Shown here in pieces: positions 1 to 7,940 of a stretch of 23,212 nt of DNA. Origin of the DNA: Pseudomonadota bacterium (lineage in GTDB: Bacteria > Pseudomonadota > Alphaproteobacteria > Rhizobiales > Rhizobiaceae); contig JAEYTV010000122.1 of NCBI GenBank assembly GCA_023433855.1, forward strand, positions 1 to 23,212, read 5' to 3'. How positions within the stretch are numbered: the stretch's first letter is position 1; each line of letters begins with the position of its first letter. The position numbers were made by a program, and so were the translations under genes. The notes beneath the pieces were generated by a model. The model had not been told where the DNA came from and did no database searches. It worked only from the letters and a program-made list of their open reading frames with translations.

Positions 1-1537
1 GGGCAATCTCGCCTGAAATGTCGACGTTCCGCCCGCGGGCCAACGCCGACAGGAACTCCAGGGTTTCCCGTGCCAGAACGTTGAGGTCGAAGTCCGTCAC
101 CTCGAACGGCGCCTTTTTCAGCAGGCCGCGTGTCCTCCTGATGACCTCGCTGGCGCGCTCGTCATTGCGAAGAATTTCGCCGACGATCTCGGTGAGCGCG
201 GGAATGTCGGGGCTCGGCGACTTCAGGATGATCTGCGCGGCTTCAGCATTGGACAATATGGCCCCTAGCGGCTGGTTGATTTCGTGCGCGATGGAAGCGC
301 CCAACTCGCCGGCCGTCGAAAAGCGGTTGACGTGGGCGAGCTCGGTCATTCGTTGTCGTGAATCCACTTCGGCGAGGTGACGAAGCTGACGCTCGCGCAA
401 GAGTATCGCGATAAGTCCCGCCTGGAGAAGAACAGCCGCGGCGATCAGCGAAAGTTGCCAAGGGTAGGTTTGCCAAAGAGCTGGCTGTCTAAACACGACC
501 TCACTGTCGGGTGGGAGGCGGCTTTCGCTGATGTTCCATCGCCGAAGCTCTCTCCAATCGTAAGTCGGCTGCGAGAACGGGATCGGAGCCGCATGGATGC
601 CGACCGGATTCTCCCCCCTCAGCATCCGGACAGCGACGTCTGCGGTCGACCGGGCGCCTTCGAACGGTGATGTCATCGGGCCGCCGACAACCCCACCGTT
701 GAAAAGGGACAGGTCGAACGTAAAGATCGGAGCGTTGGCGACAGCGGCGATGCTCTTCAACGGTTCCTTGTCACCGTAGACGGCGCCGGCGCCGTCTACC
801 ATCATCTGCTGGAAGAAGATCGCGCTGCGCGGCGGCAAGTTCGCGACATCCTGCAACATCTCGTCGAACCGGCGTTCGTTGTAGAAGCGAAGCTTGATCT
901 TGTCGCCGAGCAGCGGCTGCAGTTGCCGTTGCACCTCCTCGACCCAAAATTGTTCCGGGGGGGAATTTCCTATGATCACCGCAATGGTTTCCGTCTGCGG
1001 TAGTAATCGGAGGATGTTCTCGAACAAAGGGACGTTTTCAACCAGGGTGCCGACCACCGTGTCTTCCGCTGAGAGCATGGACTGGTCGACCCGGCGCACG
1101 TTGACTGCGGCCAGCAGCATCGGAACCGCCGGGAACAAGGTTTCGCGATACTTCTGGACGAAGCGCGCAGCTGGCGCGCCGAGGGCGATGATCAGGTCGG
1201 GCGGTTCTTGGACGTATAGCGCGGTCAGGAACGCGACGAACTGGCTTTCGGCCGGATCATTACTCGATGTCGAGGTGATGACGGAATGCTCGTGAAAGGT
1301 CAGCGGCCACGGCGATTGCCGGTTCAGTTCCCTGCGGATCTCCGTGCTCCAAGTAAGCCAAGGTTGGAAATTCTGGCCATACGAATACAGGAACAGGATT
1401 CGTTTCGGCGGAACACTCTGGTCAGCGTCCGTGGGCTGCGCTGCGGCAGCAGCACCAAGCGCGATTGCAACGATCGCGGCGAGCCAAAACTTGACCAGCC
1501 GGATTGTCACAGACGCAGTCGACGTCGCCCTCAACAC
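1..1537 (-). CDS. Sensor histidine kinase with ABC-substrate-binding-type periplasmic domain (partial)
   Basis: Membrane sensor kinase, cut off at its C-terminus by the left window edge; 512 residues are visible. Order: signal/anchor segment at about residues 12-33; a periplasmic domain at about 40-350 resembling the ABC_sub_bind family (segments such as PDLIIALGAPAARFV and VGGPMTSPFEGARS); a transmembrane helix at about 361-381; a short coil; then the HisKA dimerisation domain with the phosphoacceptor in ASIAHEINQPLGA (His418). The ATP-binding domain must lie off the window. The start is inferred: an in-frame stop lies upstream, no ATG is available before the signal segment, and a GTG at 1537 has GGAG 4 bases upstream. 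Other GTG or TTG codons nearby are possible. The family autophosphorylates on the His and passes the phosphate to a response regulator. No regulator is visible on this side, so it is presumably beyond the left edge. The ligand is unknown. Confidence 0.88.
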   Translation of the reverse strand, partial: MLRATSTASVTIRLVKFWLAAIVAIALGAAAAAQPTDADQSVPPKRILFLYSYGQNFQPWLTWSTEIRRELNRQSPWPLTFHEHSVITSTSSNDPAESQFVAFLTALYVQEPPDLIIALGAPAARFVQKYRETLFPAVPMLLAAVNVRRVDQSMLSAEDTVVGTLVENVPLFENILRLLPQTETIAVIIGNSPPEQFWVEEVQRQLQPLLGDKIKLRFYNERRFDEMLQDVANLPPRSAIFFQQMMVDGAGAVYGDKEPLKSIAAVANAPIFTFDLSLFNGGVVGGPMTSPFEGARSTADVAVRMLRGENPVGIHAAPIPFSQPTYDWRELRRWNISESRLPPDSEVVFRQPALWQTYPWQLSLIAAAVLLQAGLIAILLRERQLRHLAEVDSRQRMTELAHVNRFSTAGELGASIAHEINQPLGAILSNAEAAQIILKSPSPDIPALTEIVGEILRNDERASEVIRRTRGLLKKAPFEVTDFDLNVLARETLEFLSALARGRNVDISGEIA

Positions 1538-1916
1538 ACCGCTCCACCATCTCGCCGTGTCGAAATTTGCCGCTCACATCCAGCGATGGCAAGACCAACT
1601 CGTCGCGATTTCCACCACGCGTCGGGGATCAGCGAACAATGTCCTCAGGGAGTTTCAAGCATGATCCGGTAGGATATGCCATGAGCTTTGGAAGCGATCT
1701 TTGCAAAGACCGGTTCAAAAATAGTCACGCCGCAAAACAGGCAACCAACTCGCCCGCTCGGCAAGTACGCCGTGTATGATCCCACCTATGACCGCAACGT
1801 TACTGTCAGCAGCGCAATCCTGCCCACGTATCATCTATTGCAACGAATAGTTGCTATCGGCCTAGAATAGAGCTCAGGGAAGCGCTTAAGTTCCAACGCA
1901 GCCAGGTTGTCAAAGC
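1538..1916. other. Intergenic stretch without a recognisable gene
   Basis: About 380 bases upstream of the histidine kinase. The short frames here have no convincing ribosome binding site or family resemblance, and the longest run antisense to or across the kinase start. The kinase promoter should lie here, but I could not pick out a convincing -35/-10 pair. Confidence 0.5.
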
Positions 1917-2243
1917 TCATTCCTCCGGCAGTGGGATGCCGTGGTGTCTGAAAAATGACTGCGCGGCCGCATTGAACTCGCCATCCGCAATCGCCTCAAC
2001 GTCGAGCATGCCATCATATGCTTGCCGTACGAAGTCCGCGAGGAAGGTCGGATTTTTCTTGGCAACGCTCATATCGCAGAACACAAAGCCACGCGGCCGG
2101 GGCCTGCCGACCTTGCGCCATTCTTCATAGAGCGCCTTTAAAAGTTCACGCGGGAAGCAGACCAAAGCGGATGTCGCATAACATCGTTTGGGGTATTCCC
2201 CATCAACAAGCCACTGCTGTGATGGCGCTGTGCCGATTGGGCT
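1917..2243 (-). pseudogene. Probable remnant: C-terminal fragment of an unrecognised protein
   Basis: The frame is open from just after a stop at 2244-2246 to a TGA at 1917, encoding about 108 residues. It has no ATG or GTG; the only start candidate is a TTG at 2165 without a Shine-Dalgarno sequence (82 residues from there). The peptide upstream of that TTG (WLVDGEYPKRCYATSALVC) reads like ordinary folded protein, so the coding character extends past any usable start. That suggests a gene whose 5' part was deleted, now lying 14 bp downstream of the glycine-zipper lipoprotein gene. The C-terminal part (about FVFCDMSVAKKNPTFLADF to the end) vaguely recalls C-terminal regions of NitT/TauT-type solute-binding proteins, but I do not recognise it firmly. 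A TTG-started small protein remains possible. Confidence 0.35.
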
Positions 2244-2256
2244 TCATTGTCCAGTC

Positions 2257-2541
2257 TCAGCAACGAGCGGTATAAATTGTGCCATCTCGACGCTGGAAAC
2301 GGCAATAGCCAGCGGATTGTGGAGCAGATGCCGTACCAACGACCGCACCGAGAAGCGCGCCAGCGCCGGCTCCAACCACGGTGCTGCGGGTGTTGCGTCC
2401 AATAGCTTGTCCGGCCACAGCTCCTACTCCAGCTCCTACCAGTGCGCCCGTCCCTGCCCGCTGCTCCCGCTCAGTTGCAGCGCAACCAGCAAGGGCGGCA
2501 ACAAGCAGACAGAGAGTAATTTTACTTTTTGAAGCGTTCAT
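2257..2541 (-). CDS. Glycine-zipper outer-membrane lipoprotein (17 kDa antigen-like)
   Basis: A 94-residue predicted lipoprotein. Residues 1-20 form a lipoprotein signal peptide ending in a lipobox (LAGC, Cys20). Residues about 30-75 are Gly/Ala-rich with repeated GxxxG spacing (ALVGAGVGAVAGQAIG and VVGAGAGALLGAVVG), the pattern of glycine-zipper 2TM domains of the 17 kDa surface antigen type. A short Cys-containing tail (YCRFQRRDGTIYTARC) closes the protein. The ATG at 2541 is preceded by AAGGAG at good spacing. Such proteins are usually small envelope lipoproteins of unclear role, sometimes stress-linked. It is transcribed away from the small secreted protein at 2785. Confidence 0.85.
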   Translation of the reverse strand: MNASKSKITLCLLVAALAGCAATEREQRAGTGALVGAGVGAVAGQAIGRNTRSTVVGAGAGALLGAVVGTASAPQSAGYCRFQRRDGTIYTARC

Positions 2542-2656
2542 TCTCGTTGCTCCTTAAATGCCGTTGTTGTCGGCTATGCCATTTTGTTTGTTACGAGGCT
2601 TCCGCTGGGCGACGCGCTCTGCATACTTGCAGTCAATCTAAATCTCCGCGCGGAAG

Positions 2657-2702
2657 AGTCATGAGCACGGAGTCCAAAACGTTGTCTGCCTGTCCCGAAT
2701 TC
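2657..2702 (+). repeat. Interspersed 46-bp repeat, copy A, heading a 29-codon reading frame (2661-2750)
   Basis: This segment matches 12721-12766 at 38 of 46 positions with no gap (my manual count). It contains an ATG at 2661 preceded by GGAAG (2652-2656). The frame runs to a TGA at 2748-2750 and begins MSTESKTLSACPEF. Copy B begins MSVESKALAACPEF, so 11 of the first 14 residues agree, and three of the eight base differences are silent third-position changes. Beyond residue 14 the two peptides diverge. It could be a conserved tiny gene or leader peptide, the degenerate start of a larger gene, or a regulatory repeat that happens to be open. Confidence 0.55.
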
Positions 2703-2784
2703 AAAGGGGGAGAGCTCCTTTCCTTGACAATCAAGCCGATGACGAATTGATGTCGATGAGAGCACGTTGATACGGAGAATATCT

Positions 2785-3087
2785 ATGCGCCTTTTGTTCG
2801 TCTGCTTTGGTCTCGTCCTCAGCTTCGTCGTACCTGTGACTTCGCCAACGCTCGCGCATGCGGTAACGATCAACGTCAATATCGGCACAAACCTCAACCA
2901 CGGGCGCTCGATCACGTGCCGGGATGGCGCGCGAATCCTGCGCAATCGCGGCTTCAGGGACATTCGACGCGTGGATTGCCGCGGACGCTTCTTCATCTAC
3001 CACGCGCGGCGTGGCGGTAGCCGATTCGAAATTGCAGTGAGCGCCCGCAACGGCCGCGTCGTGGATTTCCGTCGCCTTAGAAGGTGA
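2785..3087 (+). CDS. Small secreted basic protein, PepSY-like hypothetical
   Basis: A 100-residue protein. I chose the ATG at 2785 over a TTG six codons upstream because GGAG sits 7 bases before it and the signal peptide then starts cleanly. Residues 1-26 are a Sec signal (LLFVCFGLVLSFVVPVTSP, cleavage near AHA). The mature part is Arg-rich with two Cys (about residues 46 and 64) and a layout seen in small rhizobial exported proteins: a CRDGARILRNRGFRDI segment, then VDCRGRFFIYHARRGG, then FEIAVSARNGRVVDFRR. The last part resembles the final strand of PepSY-like domains. No function can be assigned. A TTGACA at 2724-2729 is a possible -35 element, though its -10 partner is poor. Confidence 0.7.
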   Translation: MRLLFVCFGLVLSFVVPVTSPTLAHAVTINVNIGTNLNHGRSITCRDGARILRNRGFRDIRRVDCRGRFFIYHARRGGSRFEIAVSARNGRVVDFRRLRR

Positions 3088-3200
3088 TACCTCGGCCTTA
3101 ATTCCAGTACCCTGAAGCTGCCGTCAGCCCTTGTTGATGCGGCGGGCAAGATCGTCGCTCGCTTGGGAAAACCGTGAGGGAGCGACCTCAGGCTCGGCGA

Positions 3201-4298
3201 CTAAGCCGTGGAGTTCAGTCCCGAACGGGCTCCGTCTACAGTGCGGAGCAGTTGGTAAAGCGTTTGCTTCCCTTCCTGTCGAGCCTGGCATTGCTGTGCC
3301 ACGACAAAGCCGTCGCTCGCCCATCCAATATCCCGCGCCTGCTTCGGCGAAATGCCGAATTCATGCCTGAAGGTTCGGCTGTAGACTGAAGCGTCGACGA
3401 AACCCCACTGCTCGGCTATCCGGGATATGGATCGCGTATCTGCAATGTCGGACAGCGCGTCGCGTGTTCGCAACAGCCGTTGCTTCCGAATGTAGGAAGC
3501 AACTCCTCCAAGAGGCTCGAAAATTCTATAAAGACGGGAGCGGGACACTCCTAGCGTTGCACACAGCGCTTCGGGCGCCAGGTTGCGATCCGTAAGTCTG
3601 TCGTCGATCATCCGACGTGCGCGCGCCAATAATGTTGCATCGATCGGAGTCTGCGCTTCTATCAAGCGATCCCGAGAGGGAACGAGACAGCCGGCCACAA
3701 GGCTACGTGTCGCCTCGACGACGTAAGGTATTTCCGACGACTGCAGGTCAGCCAAAGAGCGGTCGAGAAGAAACAGATAGTCTGCCAACAGCCTGCCAAG
3801 CCCTCCTTCGAACTTGACGTCCAGCATTCGGTGAAGTCCGGCGAGCGAAGCAAACATATCAGGCGGGATGAAGAGCGTAAGCACCCCGTCGTGATTGATT
3901 TCCCTGTCGAACGATGTCGCCAGGCAATGCAATTGTGGCGCGGGCATTTCGGCTTCGTGCCAATCGCCGAACTTCGAAGATCGAAACGGCAGATTGATAT
4001 ACCAATGATCAAGCGCACACGTCTTCAGGTGCTTCTGTCGATGCGCATGCGTTTCGCCAGGAAGCTTGGTTCGCATAAACGCGAGTCTGCCCAGGTTCCA
4101 AACCGTTTGGCGGGCCGGAAAGGATTTAAGACCATCCGGCACAACCGACAGCTCCATCACACCTTGATAGGTGAAACGGAAAGCCTCAAATTGATCACTA
4201 GCTGGCAAATTAAAATTCGAAAGATCGAGAGAATGCGTAAATTGTGCGTTTTCTCTTTCGTGGTCTTCGAACGATTGTAGAGCGGATTCCTGGTACAT
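3201..4298 (-). CDS. AraC-family transcriptional regulator
   Basis: 365 residues, starting with the ATG at 4298. Residues about 20-200 look like the AraC_binding_2-type ligand/effector domain. Residues about 229-323 form the paired helix-turn-helix DNA-binding domain: LAPEALCATLGVSRSRLYRIF is the first HTH, and ISRIAEQWGFVDASVYSRTFR followed by EFGISPKQAR is the second HTH and family signature. A 42-residue tail follows, longer than usual. It is transcribed away from a second AraC regulator at 4500 across a 201-bp AT-rich region. A pair of 14-bp direct repeats lies directly upstream of its start (4311-4342), which could be its own operator. Its target genes are unknown. Confidence 0.9.
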   Translation of the reverse strand: MYQESALQSFEDHERENAQFTHSLDLSNFNLPASDQFEAFRFTYQGVMELSVVPDGLKSFPARQTVWNLGRLAFMRTKLPGETHAHRQKHLKTCALDHWYINLPFRSSKFGDWHEAEMPAPQLHCLATSFDREINHDGVLTLFIPPDMFASLAGLHRMLDVKFEGGLGRLLADYLFLLDRSLADLQSSEIPYVVEATRSLVAGCLVPSRDRLIEAQTPIDATLLARARRMIDDRLTDRNLAPEALCATLGVSRSRLYRIFEPLGGVASYIRKQRLLRTRDALSDIADTRSISRIAEQWGFVDASVYSRTFRHEFGISPKQARDIGWASDGFVVAQQCQARQEGKQTLYQLLRTVDGARSGLNSTA

Positions 4299-4310
4299 TA
4301 GGATGATTCC

Positions 4311-4342
4311 AAACTACCATGCTTTCCCAAACAATCATGCTT
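4311..4342. promoter_or_regulatory. Candidate AraC-type operator: two 14-bp direct repeats at 18-bp period
   Basis: AAACTACCATGCTT (4311-4324) and AAACAATCATGCTT (4329-4342) agree at 12 of 14 positions and lie 18 bp apart. They sit 13-44 bases upstream of the leftward AraC gene, inside the region shared with the rightward AraC gene. AraC-family proteins often bind direct half-site repeats near their own promoters. Assigning the repeats to either regulator is inference. Confidence 0.4.
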
Positions 4343-4394
4343 CTAGTTTTGTTCGGACCCTGCTTTCCATAGCATATGCCCTGGAGATGAAAAA

Positions 4395-4426
4395 TTGACA
4401 TAGTCTCTGAGAAATTATCATATATT
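4395..4426 (+). promoter_or_regulatory. Candidate sigma-70 promoter for the rightward AraC gene
   Basis: A perfect TTGACA at 4395-4400 is followed, after 17-20 bases, by an AT-rich block (CATATATT, 4419-4426) that could serve as the -10 element. It lies about 75 bases before the ATG at 4500. Confidence 0.4.
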
Positions 4427-4499
4427 CGTCTGATGATGCGACAGCTTATGTAACGGTCGGATTTTTGGGGAAAACCAAGTCCGGGGGCTGCAGGGGTGC

Positions 4500-5474
4500 A
4501 TGCGCAAGTTTCTTACGCTTGATTTGCAAGAGGTGCGGAGCGAACTGCTAACGAAGGACTTCGTACGCAGTAGCGAAGCGCTCGGTCCCACGGAAGATGT
4601 CTTTCGAACGAAGGAACATGGTTATCTTCGGGTCGAGGACTCTATTTTCCTTCATATATTGAACTTCGAAGCTGGCCAGCCTTATCGCCTTCAGATGGCA
4701 AGGAGAGGACTGGTTTGCATTCAGGTAATCATCAGTGGAACATATAGCCGCTGGGTTGGGAACCGAGCCGACCTTGTGAGCCCTGCACTGATCCAGGTCA
4801 CCAACGCGCCACGCTCGGTTGCGGATAGTGAGGCCGGAACCAAATTGCGCGGTCTTCTGATCGCTTGCGAACGGCAGTATCTGCTCGATCAGTTCGGCGT
4901 AAACGTCGACGGCATTCCTGCAGCGTATCGGTCGATTTTCACCAGCGACGCCGGCATGACTGAAGCGCTGCGGCTGCCGAATTCGCCCTCCACGATTTCG
5001 ATTGTCGATCAGTTGATCACCTGCAAGTTTCCCGAGCCACTTAGGTCGTTATATGTCAAGGCCAAAACCATTGAGCTTATTTGCGATGTCGTATCGCAGA
5101 TAAACATGCTCCCAGCGCACGGGCCGACCCGCGTTCGGGCATTGCAAAGCAAGTTTCAGGCGATCGAAAGTGCCGCTTCCATCTATCGACGAGAAATTTA
5201 CAGACCGCCTACGATCGAGCAACTCGCCTTGCGCGTTGGATTGAATCGCAACGATCTGACGAATGGCTTCCGGGAGATGTTCGGCATCACACCCCACCAC
5301 TATGGGTTTCAGATAAGGATGGAGCAGGCGCAAAGCCTGCTTCGGGAGGGCAGACTTTCGATCAGCGAGATTGCCAGGCGTGTCGGTTACGAAGGCTATT
5401 CGAGCTTCGCAAAAGCGTATCACGCTCACTACGGCCATGGGCCGCACTTGTCGGACGATCAAATTCCGGAATAG
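4500..5474 (+). CDS. AraC-family transcriptional regulator (second, divergent)
   Basis: 324 residues. The N-terminal 200 or so residues are an effector domain with a cupin-like feel (RLQMARRGLVCIQVIISGTY) but no motif that identifies a ligand. Residues about 228-315 hold the two HTH units: PPTIEQLALRVGLNRNDLTN with FREMFGITPHHYGFQIRM, then LSISEIARRVGYEGYSSFAK with YHAHYGHGP. The second-helix wording resembles PchR-like regulators. The ATG at 4500 has only a weak GGGG ribosome site. It is convergent with the MFS gene, with 38 bp between the two stops, so a regulatory link to that transporter is possible but not shown. Confidence 0.9.
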   Translation: MRKFLTLDLQEVRSELLTKDFVRSSEALGPTEDVFRTKEHGYLRVEDSIFLHILNFEAGQPYRLQMARRGLVCIQVIISGTYSRWVGNRADLVSPALIQVTNAPRSVADSEAGTKLRGLLIACERQYLLDQFGVNVDGIPAAYRSIFTSDAGMTEALRLPNSPSTISIVDQLITCKFPEPLRSLYVKAKTIELICDVVSQINMLPAHGPTRVRALQSKFQAIESAASIYRREIYRPPTIEQLALRVGLNRNDLTNGFREMFGITPHHYGFQIRMEQAQSLLREGRLSISEIARRVGYEGYSSFAKAYHAHYGHGPHLSDDQIPE

Positions 5475-5512
5475 CGAGGTGGTCTTTTCTTGTCTGTCGC
5501 TTCGGCTTTGCC

Positions 5513-6826
5513 TCACACCAGCGGCGTGCGGGCGGTTTCCGGCATGCGCAAGACGACCAGCAGGCTGATGCCAGAAGCTGCAAGGACATACACCGTCGGA
5601 GCCATCGCACTGTCGAACCAATTTGTCAGCCACACGGAAATAAACGGGGCGAAACCGCCGAACACTGCCGCTGCCATTGCATAGGATACCGACGACCATC
5701 GCGAACGGTCGAATGTCGGGAACTGCTCGGCCACAGCTGCTGGCGCAACGCCCGAATAAAGGGCAATCGCAACCCCAAACAAAACTTGGATCGCGACGAC
5801 CTGCGCGAAGCCATATCCAGACGCGATCAGCCAAAAGGCAGGCACCGTCAGCAGCACGACCGCGACGCAGGACGCGAGCATGAACGGCCGCCTTCCATAA
5901 CGGTCGGAAAGCAGTCCGACAAACGGAACCAGAAGCATAATGGCGATCGTGCAAAGCGTATTCGACCACACGGATTGTGCAGGAGTCAGTCGGCCCTCCG
6001 ATTGGGTGAAAATCGGCAAGTAGATCAAGAACATATAATAGCAAACTGTCCAGTGAACGGTAACGCCAAAGACGGTCAGAGACGATCGCAGATTGGCCCG
6101 CGATACGGTTTTGCTAGGTGTCTTGTGGACACTCATGGCGTCGATATAAGCGGGGGTTTCGTCCATCCCGCTGCGAAGCCAGAGGCAAACCAGGCAAAGA
6201 ACGCCCCCAAGAAGGAATGGGATGCGCCATCCCCAGGCTACCATGTCTTCCAACGACAACACGGTGATCAGGATGGCTGCCATGGCGCTTGCGAGACCGC
6301 TCCCCAGCGCCACCGTCAGCGAAAGAAAACTTGTCCAGAACCCGCGCCGCGCTTGCGGCGCCCATTCGATCAGAAATGAATTGGCCGTGCCCCACTCACC
6401 ACCTGCCGACAACCCCTGCAGCACTCGTGCCATGAGAAGGAGTATCGGCGAGAGGATACCGACGCTCTCGTAAGTTGGTATCAGGCCGATCATCAGCGTC
6501 CCGGCCGCCATGATCGCTGCCGACACCAAGAGCGCCGGCTTGCGCCCTTTGCTGTCACCAAGACCACCAAGCAGCAGCGCGCCGAGCGGCCTTACGATGA
6601 AGGTGACGCCAAACACGGCGAGCGCCGCAAGAAGCGCTGTGTTCGGGTCGTCTTTCGGGAAAAAGACCTGGGAAATATAGACAGCGAGAATGCCATAGAT
6701 CGCGAAGTCATACCATTCGAGCGCATTGCACAGCATCGCGCCGGCCAAGGCCCGCGCGCGTCTTCCGCCGAGCATACGGGAAGGCGCGGTTTCTAGAACG
6801 GTTTCGATGGTTGCCCCCTGACCCAC
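5513..6826 (-). CDS. MFS transporter, metabolite:H+ symporter (MHS) family
   Basis: 437 residues with about 12 membrane helices. MHS-family marks: NALEWYDFAIYG in helix 1; the loop 2-3 motif GDSKGRKPAL; LLMARVLQGLSAGGEWG in helix 4; and a second GRRP loop motif (LLSDRYGRRPF). Members such as ProP, KgtP, ShiA and CitA couple uptake of betaine, proline, 2-oxoglutarate, shikimate or citrate to protons; the substrate here cannot be read from sequence. The start is uncertain: the GTG at 6826 lacks a clear Shine-Dalgarno, and the next candidate, an ATG at 6775 (residue 18), still precedes helix 1. It is divergent from the DUF1269 gene and convergent with an AraC regulator. Confidence 0.9.
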   Translation of the reverse strand: MGQGATIETVLETAPSRMLGGRRARALAGAMLCNALEWYDFAIYGILAVYISQVFFPKDDPNTALLAALAVFGVTFIVRPLGALLLGGLGDSKGRKPALLVSAAIMAAGTLMIGLIPTYESVGILSPILLLMARVLQGLSAGGEWGTANSFLIEWAPQARRGFWTSFLSLTVALGSGLASAMAAILITVLSLEDMVAWGWRIPFLLGGVLCLVCLWLRSGMDETPAYIDAMSVHKTPSKTVSRANLRSSLTVFGVTVHWTVCYYMFLIYLPIFTQSEGRLTPAQSVWSNTLCTIAIMLLVPFVGLLSDRYGRRPFMLASCVAVVLLTVPAFWLIASGYGFAQVVAIQVLFGVAIALYSGVAPAAVAEQFPTFDRSRWSSVSYAMAAAVFGGFAPFISVWLTNWFDSAMAPTVYVLAASGISLLVVLRMPETARTPLV

Positions 6827-6981
6827 GTCAGGATTGCAATGGGTCTGACCACAGTCAATCGAAATACCCAGCGCCGCCGGTTAAAAATGAGACACCGGGC
6901 ACACAGGCAGGATTCCAGGCTGATTACTTCAGGCGTTTGACAGCTTAGAATGCACCCAAGGCAGCTTTCCATAGGAATCCA

Positions 6982-7497
6982 ATGTCAACCCTCATCGTAA
7001 TTGTCTATCCCACCGAAGCGAAGGCTGAAGAGGTCCGACAGACCCTGCTTGGCCTGCAGAAAGAATATGTCATCAAGCTTGGCGATGGCGTCATCGCCAC
7101 CAGGACCGAGGCAGGAAAGGTCAAGCTGAACCAGCTTATGAACACCACTGCTACTGGCGCGGTTTCCGGCAGCTTCTGGGGGTTGCTGATCGGGGTTCTG
7201 TTCCTCAACCCGCTTATAGGCGTGGCGGTCGGTACGGCTTCGGGTGCGCTTGGAGGCGCCTTGACCGATGTCGGCATAAACGACGCCTTCATGAAAGATC
7301 TGTCGGCAAGCATCGCGCCGGGCAATGCGGCACTGTTCCTGCTTATCCAGGAAATGACAGAAGACAGGGTTCTGAAGCAGATCGAAGGTTTCGGCGGCGT
7401 CGTCCTCAAGACCTCGCTCGACGAGACCAAGGAACAGGTGCTGCGCGACGCCCTCCAGCGCCATTCGGCCGAAGCCGGCTCGACGCCGCAGGCTTAG
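6982..7497 (+). CDS. DUF1269-family membrane protein
   Basis: 171 residues, ATG at 6982 with AGGA 5 bases upstream. The N-terminal half (STLIVIVYPTEAKAEEVRQT ... KLGDGVIATRTEAGKVKLNQ) and the Gly-rich central hydrophobic stretch (about residues 53-95, with GxxxG spacings) match the DUF1269 family, whose function is unknown. The C-terminal third is soluble and acidic/basic mixed (LIQEMTEDRVLKQIEGFGG). It is followed 47 bp later by a small membrane-protein gene in the same direction, probably one transcript. The 155-bp gap to the divergent MFS gene should hold both promoters. Confidence 0.85.
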   Translation: MSTLIVIVYPTEAKAEEVRQTLLGLQKEYVIKLGDGVIATRTEAGKVKLNQLMNTTATGAVSGSFWGLLIGVLFLNPLIGVAVGTASGALGGALTDVGINDAFMKDLSASIAPGNAALFLLIQEMTEDRVLKQIEGFGGVVLKTSLDETKEQVLRDALQRHSAEAGSTPQA

Positions 7498-7544
7498 GCC
7501 CTGCCTCGCCGTTCCGGTCGGTCCCCTTCCAGGAGAAGTGCAGG

Positions 7545-7883
7545 ATGTCCCCGACCGAAACCGCCATAGCCATCGTCATCGAGATGCTTTGCGGTGCAGC
7601 CGGGGCACTCGCTGTGCGATGGTGGTGGCCCAGCAAGAGATTCAGCAAGATCACAACCGTTCTAGCCGGCATGGTCGGCGGTTTTGCGCTGACCTTCCTA
7701 GCGGCGCGAATTCCCGGCGTTGGCCACTTGGTCGGTCATGTAGAGAATGCTGCCGATTCCGTCATGCACGGGATGGGTGGACTTACTCCTGCCGTCCTGG
7801 TCGGGGTCGGCGTGGCGGGTCTGCTGGGCGGCGCCATCCTGGCAGTGGTTCTCCGTCTGATCCCGAACCGCAGAAACGGTTAG
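7545..7883 (+). CDS. Small membrane protein, hypothetical
   Basis: 112 residues, ATG at 7545 with AGGAG upstream (7531-7535). Three hydrophobic stretches are visible: about residues 5-25 (AIAIVIEMLCGAAGALAV), 38-55 (TVLAGMVGGFALTFLAA) and 82-105 (AVLVGVGVAGLLGGAILAVV), with a His/Asn-containing loop between the last two. I do not recognise a family. It follows the DUF1269 gene closely and likely shares its transcript, and it is convergent with the SLC13 permease gene. Confidence 0.65.
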   Translation: MSPTETAIAIVIEMLCGAAGALAVRWWWPSKRFSKITTVLAGMVGGFALTFLAARIPGVGHLVGHVENAADSVMHGMGGLTPAVLVGVGVAGLLGGAILAVVLRLIPNRRNG

Positions 7884-7940
7884 GACGCAAGCTGGCTGCC
7901 CGTTTACCTAGTACCGGAACCAGCGGACATTCATTGCAAA

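Noticed and set aside
5049..6379. Frames of 331 and 432 codons overlapping the AraC and MFS genes
   Set aside because: Translations are Arg/Cys-rich nonsense typical of off-frame reading of GC-rich genes; both overlapped genes have clear family motifs.
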